A DNA stretch of 64,000 bases, taken from assembly GCA_028716365.1 (NCBI GenBank), contig JAQUPZ010000005.1:186001-250000 (forward strand). The letters are read 5' to 3'. The position numbers were made by a program, and so were the translations under genes. Numbering within the stretch: the first letter of the stretch is position 1; the number at the start of each line of letters is the position of its first letter. The stretch is from Kiritimatiellia bacterium (lineage in GTDB: Bacteria; Verrucomicrobiota; Kiritimatiellia; UBA8416; YA12-FULL-48-11). Shown here in pieces: positions 43,822 to 53,105 of this stretch. The notes below the pieces were generated by a model. That model was not told where the DNA came from and made no database searches. It saw only the letters and a list, made by a program, of their open reading frames with translations.

Positions 43822-44628
43822 ATGATCCCTCACGGCAGTAGTATCGCGTTCATGTCAAAGAAAAAGAACTCCAACCAGATGAAGGAACCACATAATCAAC
43901 TGTTCCCGACAGAAAAGGTAAAAAGCCTGTCTTTAATGGCAACAGGCGTTGCCCATGATTTTAATAATCTGCTGGCTGCCGTTCTTGGTAATATCAGCAT
44001 CATCCTGCGAAATATTCCTGCAGATTCACCGCTAGTCAAAAATGCAACACAAATTGAAACAACCGCACGAAAGGCACTGGATCTTACAAATCAACTGCAG
44101 ATTTATACCGGTAAGGGTGAATTCAAAATTGAAAAATTGTATGTTAATGAAATGATTAATGATATTCTTCCAGGCCTTAAGAAATCCATTCGCCCTGGAA
44201 TAGACATCCAATGTGCAGTTCATAACGATATTCCGATGATAAACGGTGATTTGTCATGCATCCGGCAGGTTATAACAAACCTCGTCAGTAATGCCGCCGA
44301 TGCAATCATTAAAGAAAAAGGGACTATAACTATTTTGACCGGCACAATGCAGTCCGATCAAATTCACCGTGACGAAGAATGCCTGGACGAGATTCCTCAT
44401 GGCAATAATTATGTCTATGTGGAAATCAAAGACACCGGATGCGGAATGACTTCTGATGTTCAGGCAATGATTTTCGATCCATTCTTCACCACAAAAATCA
44501 GGGGACGCGGACTCGGTTTGTCTGTAGTTCTGGGAATTCTGCGTGCACACGGTGGCAATATAACGATAAACAGCGAACCCGGCAAAGGAAGTACATTCAA
44601 GGTCATGTTTCCTGCCGCGGAGACTTGA
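43822..44628 (+). CDS. soluble sensor histidine kinase (NtrB-like core, no sensor domain)
   Basis: About 268 residues. A short N-terminal stretch leads to a dimerisation/phospho-acceptor region (VAHDFNNLLAAVLGN, the 'H-D-F-N-N' H-box of hybrid/PAS-type kinases) and a HATPase domain (N box NLVSNAADAI, G1 DTGCGM, F box FDPFFTTK, G2 GRGLGLSVVLGI). No sensor, TM or receiver domain, so input must come from a partner protein. The start is uncertain (43822 or 43852). Its 3' end overlaps the convergent mutS by 26 bp. The orphan receiver at 57327 is a possible but unproven partner. Confidence 0.78.
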   Translation: MIPHGSSIAFMSKKKNSNQMKEPHNQLFPTEKVKSLSLMATGVAHDFNNLLAAVLGNISIILRNIPADSPLVKNATQIETTARKALDLTNQLQIYTGKGEFKIEKLYVNEMINDILPGLKKSIRPGIDIQCAVHNDIPMINGDLSCIRQVITNLVSNAADAIIKEKGTITILTGTMQSDQIHRDEECLDEIPHGNNYVYVEIKDTGCGMTSDVQAMIFDPFFTTKIRGRGLGLSVVLGILRAHGGNITINSEPGKGSTFKVMFPAAET

Positions 44629-47137
44629 CGTTCACGGTTTCTCCAAACAGCGACATCTGGGCAGGATTATACTTTCCTTTTTTTACGTTGTGCCTTGCAA
44701 TCCTTGGCTGACCACCGTCGGCCAGTTCGCCTTCTTCAAGGTTGGCCAGGATCTCCTTTGACCGCTCGATAATTTCCTGAGGTAACCCGGCAAGACGTGC
44801 AACCTGTATACCGTAACTTTTATCTGCGCCGCCAGGTACTATTTTACGCAGGAAAACAACACTGTCATTCTTCTCCCTTACCAGCACGTTATAATTCTTC
44901 ACACCGGGCATCTCAAGCGCCAGGTCGGTCAACTCGTGATAATGAGTCGCAAAAAGTGTCTTGGCCTTTATCGCAGTATTATTGTGAAGATATTCCGTAA
45001 CAGCCCATGCTATACTGATGCCGTCAAATGTACTGGTTCCACGGCCGATTTCATCCAGGACAATCAGACTTCTGGGTGTTGCATTGTTCAGTATGTTCGC
45101 CGTCTCCTGCATCTCAACCATGAAAGTACTGCGACCGCGCGCCAGATCATCACTTGCCCCCACCCTCGTGAAAACACGGTCTAAAACACAGATTTCAGCT
45201 TCACTCGCAGGCACAAACGACCCGATATGCGCCATGATCACAAGCAGTGCAACCTGCCTGATATATGTTGATTTTCCCGCCATGTTTGGACCGGTGATAA
45301 TGAGCACCTGGTTGGCAGTACAATCCATAAGCGTGTCATTGGGCACAAACCTTTCCGCATCCGCAAGTTGTTCAATAACAGGATGTCGCCCATCTTTGAT
45401 GACTATCCTGTCTTTCGTGGTGATCAGCGGCCGGACATACCTCATACTCAATGCTCTTTCCGCCAGAGAACAAAGCGCATCCAATTGTGCCATGGCTGCA
45501 GCGCTGGCCTGTATATGTCCGGTTTCACTGGCAACTGCTTCCCTGATCTGCACGAATATTTCATACTCAAGCGCAACCGCCCTGTCCTGCGCTCCAAGAA
45601 TTTTACTTTCATACTCTTTTAGTTCCGGTGTTATGAAACGTTCCGCGTTGACCAGCGTCTGTTTCCTCATATATTCCTGAGGAACATTTCCCAGCTGGCC
45701 TTTGGATATTTCTATGTAGTAACCGAAAACCTTGTTGTGCCTGACTTTTAATGTTTTTATGCCCGTTCTTGCCTGTTCACTTGCCTGATACTCCGCAAGC
45801 CACTTGCGCCCTTCCGTGGCACCGCTCCTGAGCTCATCCAGTTCAGGGTTGTAACCGCTCCTTATAATACCACCCTCCTTTATTGCAATTGGGGGCTCAT
45901 CGACAATTGTCCTTTTTATAAGGTCAACCAGTGACGGCACTGGCTGAATCAACTCTGCCAATTTTTTCAAAAGATCCACGGGGTGATTTTCAACAGGTTT
46001 CCTGACAGCCGGCAGGGCCGCAAGCGACTGCCCGATTGCTGCCAAATCCCTTCCGTTACCGTTCCCCGTATTTATTCTGGCAACCAGCCTCTCCAAGTCC
46101 CTGACATTTCCCAGCGCATCCCTGATATCCGCCAGGAGTGAACGGTTCGTACAAAAGGCGTTAACAGCATCTTGTCTTTTCAAAATGTTATCAATGTCCG
46201 CCAATGGTCGCAGAATCCAGTCTCTAAGCATGCGACTTCCCATCGCCGTCTTCGTAACATCGAGAACACCCAGTAAAGTTACCGCATTTTCCCTGCCGCG
46301 GAACGAAACAAGATCAAGGTTTCTACATGTCGATTCATCAATTACCATGAAATCGGCACTATTACGTACCTGGAACGACCTTATGTGAGTCGCCTGGCGA
46401 TGCAAATCTTCCTTTACATAATACAGGACCCCGCCAGCTGCACCCACAACAGCCTGTCTTCCCTCGCATCCAAAGCCTTCAAGCGAATGGACACCGAAAT
46501 GACGTATCAGAAGGTCACGCGCGGCATCATATACAAACGTCCATTCATCACAGGAACTGACCTGTATTGAATTTATGGCAGTTAACACGGCCCGTAGTTC
46601 TGTGTTCACCGACTGGTCATTAGGAAGCACACATTCAGAAGGAGAGTAGCGCCGAAGACTGTCTCTCAAAGAATCAGTTGTACCATGTTCCTCTCCCCAG
46701 AAGAGACCTGTGGAAAGATCAAGCAGGGCAAGACCATAGGATGAACCCGCCTTATATACCCCTGCGAGAAAATTATTGAGTTTTGACTCGAGTATACCGT
46801 CTTCAACAACCGTACCAGGGGTGACTATTCGCGTAATATCACGCCGCACAATACCCTGTGCCACTGCTGCGTCCTCCACCTGCTCGCAAATTGCCACCTT
46901 TTTACCGGCTTTTATAAGTTTGGAAAGATAACTGTCAACAGCATGCACAGGCACGCCGCACATAGGCATGCCATTACGCTTCGTCAGGGCAATATCAAGA
47001 ATCGGAGCCGACTCTTTGGCATCTTCAAAAAACATTTCGTAAAAATCGCCAAGTCTGAAAAAAAGAACAACACCTGCCGGCAACTCGCCCTTTATACGGC
47101 GATATTGTTTCATCATTGGTGTTACTGCATCAGTCAT
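44603..47137 (-). CDS. mutS: DNA mismatch repair protein MutS
   Basis: 844 residues, the full MutS length. The mismatch-recognition domain has the Phe-x-Glu motif (RLGDFYEMFFEDA); the ATPase domain has Walker A GPNMAGKSTYIRQV, Walker B LIVLDEIGRGTSTFDG and the late helix-turn-helix GIQVARLAGLPQEII. It recognises mismatches and recruits MutL. mutL is not in the window. It is followed upstream, on the same strand, by rsmA and a foldase gene. Confidence 0.95.
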   Translation of the reverse strand: MTDAVTPMMKQYRRIKGELPAGVVLFFRLGDFYEMFFEDAKESAPILDIALTKRNGMPMCGVPVHAVDSYLSKLIKAGKKVAICEQVEDAAVAQGIVRRDITRIVTPGTVVEDGILESKLNNFLAGVYKAGSSYGLALLDLSTGLFWGEEHGTTDSLRDSLRRYSPSECVLPNDQSVNTELRAVLTAINSIQVSSCDEWTFVYDAARDLLIRHFGVHSLEGFGCEGRQAVVGAAGGVLYYVKEDLHRQATHIRSFQVRNSADFMVIDESTCRNLDLVSFRGRENAVTLLGVLDVTKTAMGSRMLRDWILRPLADIDNILKRQDAVNAFCTNRSLLADIRDALGNVRDLERLVARINTGNGNGRDLAAIGQSLAALPAVRKPVENHPVDLLKKLAELIQPVPSLVDLIKRTIVDEPPIAIKEGGIIRSGYNPELDELRSGATEGRKWLAEYQASEQARTGIKTLKVRHNKVFGYYIEISKGQLGNVPQEYMRKQTLVNAERFITPELKEYESKILGAQDRAVALEYEIFVQIREAVASETGHIQASAAAMAQLDALCSLAERALSMRYVRPLITTKDRIVIKDGRHPVIEQLADAERFVPNDTLMDCTANQVLIITGPNMAGKSTYIRQVALLVIMAHIGSFVPASEAEICVLDRVFTRVGASDDLARGRSTFMVEMQETANILNNATPRSLIVLDEIGRGTSTFDGISIAWAVTEYLHNNTAIKAKTLFATHYHELTDLALEMPGVKNYNVLVREKNDSVVFLRKIVPGGADKSYGIQVARLAGLPQEIIERSKEILANLEEGELADGGQPRIARHNVKKGKYNPAQMSLFGETVNVKSPRQET

Positions 47138-47185
47138 TGTTTCATGGTTTCCTTATAAACCACAGTTTATTGTAAGGCTAGTTTC

Positions 47186-48040
47186 TCACTTTCCATATGT
47201 CAACGCCTTTACTAATTCGCACCATTTGGCTATCCCGATGTTCTCGGGCCGGGATTTGGCATCAATGCCCGTATTTTCAAGAATAGCACCAATTTCTTTC
47301 TGACTCATTTTTATCAGATCCGGTACACGACCAAGGCTCGAAGCCAACTGCTTCCGGCGATACGCAAACATTTTTTTTGTCAGAGAAAAGAAAACCTTTT
47401 TCTGCATACATGTCAGCGGAAAATGATCATGTTTTTTCATACAAACAATTGCAGACGTGACTTCCGGTTTCGGCCAAAAACAACCGGGGCTGATACTTTT
47501 GACCATTTCCACATCATATCCCGCTTGTGCCCAAACACTCAACACACCATATTCTTTACTATCGGGTTGTGCCGCGAGTCTCCGCGCCACCTCGAATTGA
47601 ACAGTCACAACAATCAGCTCAGGGTTGGGCTCAGCCATCATCATATCGACAAGTATCCGGCTTCCAACTGAATAAGGAAGATTGGAAACAACCTTTTGTA
47701 CCCCGGATTCGATCAGTTCACCTGTATCCACATCAAGCATATCAGCATTGATCAACCTGAGATTAGGCACGTCTTTGAATTTCTCCTGGAGATAAGCAAA
47801 CAGCCGTTTATCCTTTTCAACGGCAATAACTGAACCCGCCTTATCAAGAAGCTGTTGGGTCACCACACCAAGTCCCGGCCCTATCTCTAGAACATGGTCC
47901 GCGGAAGTCAAACCGGCAGTCTTTATGATGATATCAAGAATGTTTCTGTCTATGAGAAAGTTCTGTCCCAGCAACTTGCTCGGTTTAAAACCGATATCAT
48001 CAAGAAGGGCGCGAACATGAGAAGGACTGGTGAGATTCAT
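47186..48040 (-). CDS. rsmA: 16S rRNA dimethyladenosine transferase RsmA (KsgA)
   Basis: 284 residues. SAM-dependent rRNA adenine dimethylase: GQNFLIDRNILD, the SAM loop VLEIGPGLGVVTQQL, and the catalytic NLPYSVGSRIL (NLPY motif). C-terminal helical domain present. It dimethylates two adjacent adenosines in helix 45 of 16S rRNA. Its start abuts the stop of the upstream foldase gene, so the two are translated as a pair, a common surA-rsmA association. Confidence 0.93.
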   Translation of the reverse strand: MNLTSPSHVRALLDDIGFKPSKLLGQNFLIDRNILDIIIKTAGLTSADHVLEIGPGLGVVTQQLLDKAGSVIAVEKDKRLFAYLQEKFKDVPNLRLINADMLDVDTGELIESGVQKVVSNLPYSVGSRILVDMMMAEPNPELIVVTVQFEVARRLAAQPDSKEYGVLSVWAQAGYDVEMVKSISPGCFWPKPEVTSAIVCMKKHDHFPLTCMQKKVFFSLTKKMFAYRRKQLASSLGRVPDLIKMSQKEIGAILENTGIDAKSRPENIGIAKWCELVKALTYGK

Positions 48041-49009
48041 TCAGAATAAGCCTGTATCAAACACCTTGACATAAGCATCCTTACGAAGCCTTTCGATCCA
48101 TCCATTATACACTTTTTCCGACTCGGACTTGCGAAGTTCACGTTCAATCTGTGGCTGAACCTCGGCAAAAGATGCTACGGTATCTTCTTTCTTATCTTCT
48201 ACCTTCAGAATATAGAATTGGTCATCAATCTCCTTGACCTGGCTGATTTCCCCCGGCTTCAATTTCGAGACCAGTTCACCCAGTTCCGGCCTAAGTATCT
48301 TCGGTTCAATCCAGCCCCAGTCTCCGCCATCAGCAGCTTTACTTCCTTCTGATACAGATTTCGCAATCTCAGCAAAGTCAGCACCCTCAACAATCTTTTT
48401 TCTGGTTTCGTCAGCCTTTTGTTTGCCGGAAGCGTTCTTACTTATTACGATCATCCTGAGTTTGACCTTGGCAGGTGTCTTGTAACGTTCCACGTTACTA
48501 TCATACGCCTTCCTTATGGCCTTGGCCGAGATTGTCACATTTTGTTCTACGTTCATCCGCCGCATTGTTGAAACAATAACGTGATCTTTCATCTCTTTCA
48601 GCCATTCTTCATAATGAAGTTTTTCTTTTGCCAGAGCAGCCATTAGATCTGAACGATCCCCACTGAACATATCCTGAGAAATTTCCTCAACACGCCCGTC
48701 AATATATGTGTCGGGAAATTTATTTTCCTGTTTCTCGTAAGCATCAAGTATCAACCTTCGCTCTATCATCGAATTAAGGGCGTTTGTAAAGACCACACGC
48801 ATTTGCGCCTTCAACTCTACACCGCTATACCTGGTCGCCAATTGCCTCTGTACGGGCTGAAGAAGAATCATTACATCCCCAATTGTTATGAAATTATTGT
48901 TAACCTGTGCAATTACCCCGTCCGCAACCACCTTTTCAGCAGACCAACCCACAGGCGGAACAAATACTGCCGCCATTAATAACAAACCTGACAGGAAGCC
49001 ATTTCTCAT
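48041..49009 (-). CDS. SurA/PpiC-type periplasmic peptidyl-prolyl isomerase
   Basis: About 322 residues from ATG 49009, chosen because AAGGGAAAG precedes it and the Sec signal (MRNGFLSGLLLMAAVFVPP) follows directly. SurA N-terminal helical domain (VIAQVNNNFITIGDV) then a parvulin rotamase domain (KVKLRMIVISK, FAEIAKSVSEGSKAADGGDWGWI, GEISQVKEIDDQFYILKVEDKK). It helps fold outer-membrane proteins. Directly upstream of rsmA, matching the conserved surA-rsmA arrangement, although the protein is shorter than E. coli SurA and has one parvulin domain. Confidence 0.88.
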   Translation of the reverse strand: MRNGFLSGLLLMAAVFVPPVGWSAEKVVADGVIAQVNNNFITIGDVMILLQPVQRQLATRYSGVELKAQMRVVFTNALNSMIERRLILDAYEKQENKFPDTYIDGRVEEISQDMFSGDRSDLMAALAKEKLHYEEWLKEMKDHVIVSTMRRMNVEQNVTISAKAIRKAYDSNVERYKTPAKVKLRMIVISKNASGKQKADETRKKIVEGADFAEIAKSVSEGSKAADGGDWGWIEPKILRPELGELVSKLKPGEISQVKEIDDQFYILKVEDKKEDTVASFAEVQPQIERELRKSESEKVYNGWIERLRKDAYVKVFDTGLF

Positions 49010-49075
49010 ACTCTTTCCCTTCACCAGACTCATCTTGACACCAAAATCATATCTAAGGTATGATTTTTCACAGAA

Positions 49076-49480
49076 ATGAGCAAGATGTCTGTCATAACAG
49101 TTTTGGGTCTGTCCCTGTTGGCTATCCTTTTTGTAACCGGCTGTGAAGTTGATTCCGCCACGGAACTAATCAAGATCAGCCCTTCAACAGTTACAGTAAG
49201 CGAGGGCCAGTCGGTTGTTTTTACTGCAGAAGGCGGTTATGAATATACATGGTCACTTGGAAGCTCCGGGACAGCAACAACGGTCATGGGGACCCTTTCT
49301 TCGACCAGGGGTGTGTCGGTAGTTTATACAAGCTTGTATGCTCCAACTACAAGTAATGCAGTAACCGAGATATTAACAGTTTCATCGACAATCCCGGGCG
49401 ATGCAACAAGCACCAATTCTTCTTCTGCAACTCAAGGTTCAGCTTCAGCAATCATCACACATCTTGGTTTGTCAGAGTAA
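49076..49480 (+). CDS. small Ser/Thr-rich lipoprotein
   Basis: 134 residues. Lipoprotein signal with lipobox VTGC (Cys about 23), then a Ser/Thr-rich beta-type sequence with a single Ig-like start (ISPSTVTVSEGQSVVFTAEGGYEYTWSL is spread over residues about 34-61). No family recognised. Its stop overlaps the next ATG (TAATG), so the two are probably co-translated. Confidence 0.65.
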   Translation: MSKMSVITVLGLSLLAILFVTGCEVDSATELIKISPSTVTVSEGQSVVFTAEGGYEYTWSLGSSGTATTVMGTLSSTRGVSVVYTSLYAPTTSNAVTEILTVSSTIPGDATSTNSSSATQGSASAIITHLGLSE

Positions 49481-50331
49481 TGCCTGAAGGTTCCAGTAAA
49501 ACAATGACAGCGGCAGTAGCCATTTCGAGCCTCAGTAATCCAAACGTAAAAAAAGCAGTTAAACTTCGCCAGCGTTCACACCGTGACGAAATGGGACTGA
49601 TGATCATCGAAGGATACAGGGAAATCACCAGGGCGCTGGATAATAGACACTTTCCCGTGGAACTTTTTTACTGCAAAGATTATTTCACGGGGAAAAACGA
49701 AAACACCCTTATACAGCGATGTCTTGAAGGAAAAACCCAACTGTTTGAATGTACGGCTGCAGTCTTTGACAAAATGGCTTACCGCGACAGACCGGAAGGC
49801 CTTCTTGCCGTAGCTCCACAAATCAGAAATTCGCTCGATAAACTCACCATTCCCGCAAATGCACTTGTTGTGGTTGCAGAATCCATTGAAAAACCCGGTA
49901 ATCTCGGCACTATTCTCCGTTCTGCAGACGCCGCAGGAGTCAATGCAGTTATTGTTTGCGACCGCTGTACTGACATAAACAATCCTAACGTCGTCCGTGC
50001 AAGCATCGGTACACTTTTTTCACTTCCAGTGGTGGAAACCTCTTCTGCAGAAGCTCAAACCTGGCTGAAAAAACATAATATCCGGACAATCGCAGCAACC
50101 CCACATACCGACAAACTTTATACCCAGGTGGACATGACGCTTCCTACCGCAATCGTACTCGGAACCGAACAATACGGTCTAAGTGAATTATGGCTTGCAG
50201 AAAAACATATAAAGGTCAGAATTCCAATGCTAGGACAATGCGATTCGCTCAACGTCGCGTCTGCGGCAACCATTCTTCTGTTTGAAGCTGTCCGGCAAAG
50301 GCGCAAAACCAATGAAAAGGAATCCATATGA
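49480..50331 (+). CDS. TrmH/SpoU-family RNA 2'-O-ribose methyltransferase
   Basis: 283 residues. N-terminal SpoU substrate-binding domain (RQRSHRDEMGLMIIEGYREI), then the SPOUT knot with VVVAESIEKPGNLGTILRSADAAG, NPNVVRASIGTLFSLPV and VLGTEQYGLSELW. It methylates tRNA or 23S rRNA; the exact position is unknown. The ATG overlaps the upstream lipoprotein stop, and its own stop overlaps the start of the next gene by 4 bp (ATGA). Confidence 0.88.
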   Translation: MPEGSSKTMTAAVAISSLSNPNVKKAVKLRQRSHRDEMGLMIIEGYREITRALDNRHFPVELFYCKDYFTGKNENTLIQRCLEGKTQLFECTAAVFDKMAYRDRPEGLLAVAPQIRNSLDKLTIPANALVVVAESIEKPGNLGTILRSADAAGVNAVIVCDRCTDINNPNVVRASIGTLFSLPVVETSSAEAQTWLKKHNIRTIAATPHTDKLYTQVDMTLPTAIVLGTEQYGLSELWLAEKHIKVRIPMLGQCDSLNVASAATILLFEAVRQRRKTNEKESI

Positions 50332-51230
50332 GGCCAGTAAAATGTAGCATGGTTCGAATTCTTGCGGTTGCTTTGTTCTTGTCACTGAGCAGTATTACTC
50401 TGGCCGACGGCGAGAAAATCGAACTTCTATGGCCCAATGGAGCTCCTGGTACAAAAGGTACAAACGATGTGGATATACCCACACTGACAGTTTTTCTTCC
50501 CGAACAACAAACCACCCCTATTACGGCAATAGTTGTCTGTCCCGGAGGCGGATATGGCGGGCTCGCAACAAATCATGAAGGTCATGCCGTGGGTAAATAC
50601 TTGAATTCAATCGGAGTTGCCTGCTTTATGCTGAAGTACCGTCTGCCCAAGAAAGGATACATGCACCCTGTTCCCATGCAGGATGCCCAGCGCGCTATCA
50701 GGATGGTACGTTCAAAGGCAAAAGACTGGAACATCGACCCAAACCGTATCGGTATCATGGGATTCTCAGCCGGAGGTCATCTTGCCTCAACGGCAGGAAC
50801 ACATTATGACAGGGGAAATAAAGCCTCTGCCGACCCAATCGACAAGATAAGCTGTCGTCCGGATTTCATGGTACTGGTTTATCCCGTGGTATCATTCAAG
50901 GATTTTCCCCATATAGGTTCAAAGAATAACCTGATCGGCACCAATCCGGCTCCGGCTCTCGTTGAAAATCTCTCCAACGAAACACAGGTTACTTCAGATA
51001 CACCACCGACATTCCTGGTTCATGCCGATGACGACAAAGGCGTCATGCCCGAAAACAGCATCAATTTTTACATGGCTCTTCGCAAAGCAAAGGTCCCGGC
51101 TGAAATGCACATATACGAGAAAGGCAAACACGGTTTCGGAATAGGTCGCAGTCAGACCGTGGCTGGCACATCGTGGCAGGACCGGCTAACCGACTGGCTC
51201 CGTTCCCGTGAATTGGCACCTCAACGTTAA
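50328..51230 (+). CDS. secreted alpha/beta hydrolase, acetyl-xylan-esterase-like, copy 2
   Basis: 300 residues with a Sec signal (cleavage near TLA-DG). Motifs parallel the gene at 31985: VVCPGGGYGGLATNHEGHAV, GIMGFSAGGHLAST (catalytic Ser), HADDDKGVMPENS and GKHGFGI (catalytic His). Overlaps the rRNA methyltransferase gene by 4 bp at its start. Its 3' end overlaps the convergent kinase-like gene by 4 bp. Probable polysaccharide deacylation. Confidence 0.83.
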   Translation: MRPVKCSMVRILAVALFLSLSSITLADGEKIELLWPNGAPGTKGTNDVDIPTLTVFLPEQQTTPITAIVVCPGGGYGGLATNHEGHAVGKYLNSIGVACFMLKYRLPKKGYMHPVPMQDAQRAIRMVRSKAKDWNIDPNRIGIMGFSAGGHLASTAGTHYDRGNKASADPIDKISCRPDFMVLVYPVVSFKDFPHIGSKNNLIGTNPAPALVENLSNETQVTSDTPPTFLVHADDDKGVMPENSINFYMALRKAKVPAEMHIYEKGKHGFGIGRSQTVAGTSWQDRLTDWLRSRELAPQR

Positions 51231-52909
51231 ATCCGCCTCATAAGTTCAAAATTGCAGAAACGGATTTCCGGAAGACCCTGCGGATCACGAATGAGCAGAC
51301 CGTTTTGATCAATGGAGAGGATCATATGATCACCCTTGAGGTTCAGGTCTTCCATGCCGGCGCTCAATAATTTCTGACGTGTAACCTCGACAAGGTTATC
51401 GTAATCCGCCCGGCTCACGTATCCGCTCTGGCAGGCAAGATCCAGGCTGATCCCCTCGCAAGACGGTCTGTCTGCCACAGCAAGCATTTCATCAAGCCCG
51501 TTCCAGAAACCCCAGATCGTGATGTAATTGTGGTGCGTATTCAGGACAGGCTTGCCTTCAGGATCAAGCAGGTTGGCATGACTTTTGTATCGGCTGGGAT
51601 CTTCAATATATTCAGCAGATTCAAATTCCAACCCCGTCATGTAAATCGCCCTTGGATAAACAGTGGCAACACCTTTACGGCCAAGCTCCAAAGCCAATGC
51701 AAATTCTTCAAAAGGACTGTTGTAGCCGGATTCGATAATACATTTGCCTTTCGGATCATCAGGATTGAAGTCCGGCTTTTCCCCTACCCGGGATATTTTC
51801 CAGACAATATTTATATTGTCCTTGGTCTTCGTATAATAGACCTCATTGCTTTTGGACAATCCGACCCTGTGCGTACGTCTCCAGCGTTCGGGAAGGAAAA
51901 AGTCAAAGAGCGCAGGCACATTCCCGGCCACCCATAAATCACCGTGCGTACTTTCGCTGTGCCCGAAAACATAATCCACCCCGAAAATACTCGCATGACG
52001 AAGGTGTGCCGGAAAAGCACCTTCCATTGCATGTCCGAATCTTTGTGATTGCCCCTTTAGATATTCATTCCTCCTGGCCTGCTTTACATTCTGTTCATGT
52101 TCAGGGGTCCGCCCCAGCAGTTCAAAATCAACCAGCGCATAGGCCACTTCACCGGAAGGTTCAGTAACCAGTTGTCGATCCTGGGTTGAACGCACAATAA
52201 TATGGGCCGGTTTCATATCGAGCACACGAAATCCTCTTTGTGCAAGTTCTGCCGTAGCCCTTTTTGTCAACCCTTCCACAATCTCTGCATGCCTCTCCTT
52301 GGGCAAATCAGTCTGCTCAAGTACTTCCACAACCGATGCGCCTTTGATCCACTCATAGATGAGAATGTACTGGCGATAAATATCCAGTTCAATATCACGA
52401 TGTTTCGCCTTCTTCTGCGCAATCTTCGATTCTGAACGGCCGGTCTGCCAGAGTTTCAACCTCTCTGAAGGTACATATATTGCCAATGGCTTGTGAGTAC
52501 GGACGATACCGGCTGCCCTGCTGTCCCGCATTTCCATGACCAGTGAAAATTCTTCATAAGGGCTGTTGAATTCAGCAAGGGCGAATTTATTCAGTGTCAT
52601 GGTGTCGAAAGGCACGTGTTCGCCCACACGGCACCATTTCACAACGATACTGAGACTACGTTCGCCTACGGTTTTCGTCTGGACTTTATAGACAGTACTG
52701 GTTCCAATCAGCCGCTCCCGGTTCTGATCAAACCACTTGCGTTCAAACCAGTTTTCAGGAAGAAGCTGTTCAACGAAAGGGAGTCCATATTTTGTAGTAT
52801 ATAAATCACCGCCGTCACTGGTCCTGAAATGCCAGTAATCAACCCCCAGCATGGACACCAGAGGGGCTTTTACACCAGAAGGAGCAAATGTGGATATTTC
52901 ATCTTCCAT
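51227..52909 (-). CDS. protein with two tandem kinase-like domains (active-type N half, pseudokinase-type C half)
   Basis: 560 residues in two homologous halves of about 280. Matching blocks: SMLGVDYW / SIFGVDYV; LPENWF / LPERWR; IVVKWCRVGE (K91) / IVWKISRVGE (K371); NSPYEEFSL (E119-E120) / NSPFEEFAL (E401-E402); YILIYEWIKG / YITIWGFWNG; VLDMKPAHI (D231, K233) / DLNLKGDHM (N523, K525); VDFELL (D261) / CNFELM (N553). The order Lys - Glu - D.K..H - DFE resembles the protein-kinase or aminoglycoside-kinase fold. The C half has Asn at both Asp positions, so it should be catalytically dead. I do not recognise a named family; substrate unknown. Confidence 0.6.
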   Translation of the reverse strand: MEDEISTFAPSGVKAPLVSMLGVDYWHFRTSDGGDLYTTKYGLPFVEQLLPENWFERKWFDQNRERLIGTSTVYKVQTKTVGERSLSIVVKWCRVGEHVPFDTMTLNKFALAEFNSPYEEFSLVMEMRDSRAAGIVRTHKPLAIYVPSERLKLWQTGRSESKIAQKKAKHRDIELDIYRQYILIYEWIKGASVVEVLEQTDLPKERHAEIVEGLTKRATAELAQRGFRVLDMKPAHIIVRSTQDRQLVTEPSGEVAYALVDFELLGRTPEHEQNVKQARRNEYLKGQSQRFGHAMEGAFPAHLRHASIFGVDYVFGHSESTHGDLWVAGNVPALFDFFLPERWRRTHRVGLSKSNEVYYTKTKDNINIVWKISRVGEKPDFNPDDPKGKCIIESGYNSPFEEFALALELGRKGVATVYPRAIYMTGLEFESAEYIEDPSRYKSHANLLDPEGKPVLNTHHNYITIWGFWNGLDEMLAVADRPSCEGISLDLACQSGYVSRADYDNLVEVTRQKLLSAGMEDLNLKGDHMILSIDQNGLLIRDPQGLPEIRFCNFELMRRI

Positions 52910-52963
52910 GCAACAATGTAAGCACCATTACCGGCCATCTTCAACTAAAACAAAGCACTTCTA

Positions 52964-53093
52964 ATGAAGTTCTGCGGGCTAACGCCCGCAGTTTCTTCGC
53001 GGAATCCGGCGTAGCCCCGACTCTCCAAGAGGTCGGGGCATTCATCCCACGGACTCCAAGTCCGGGGTCTCCTGCGAAGACGGATGAAGTTCT
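52964..53093. repeat. cluster of palindromic repeats bounded by a 10-bp direct repeat
   Basis: ATGAAGTTCT occurs at 52964-52973 and 53084-53093. Between them are three hairpins: CTGCGGGC-taac-GCCCGCAG (52972-52991), GCCCCGAC...GTCGGGGC (53014-53039) and CGGACT-cca-AGTCCG (53050-53064), plus outer TCTTCGC/GCGAAGA arms. It fills the gap between the kinase-like and DUF3795 genes. It looks like a small mobile or REP-type element with target duplication. Confidence 0.65.
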
Positions 53094-53105
53094 ATAGAAG
53101 GCAGC

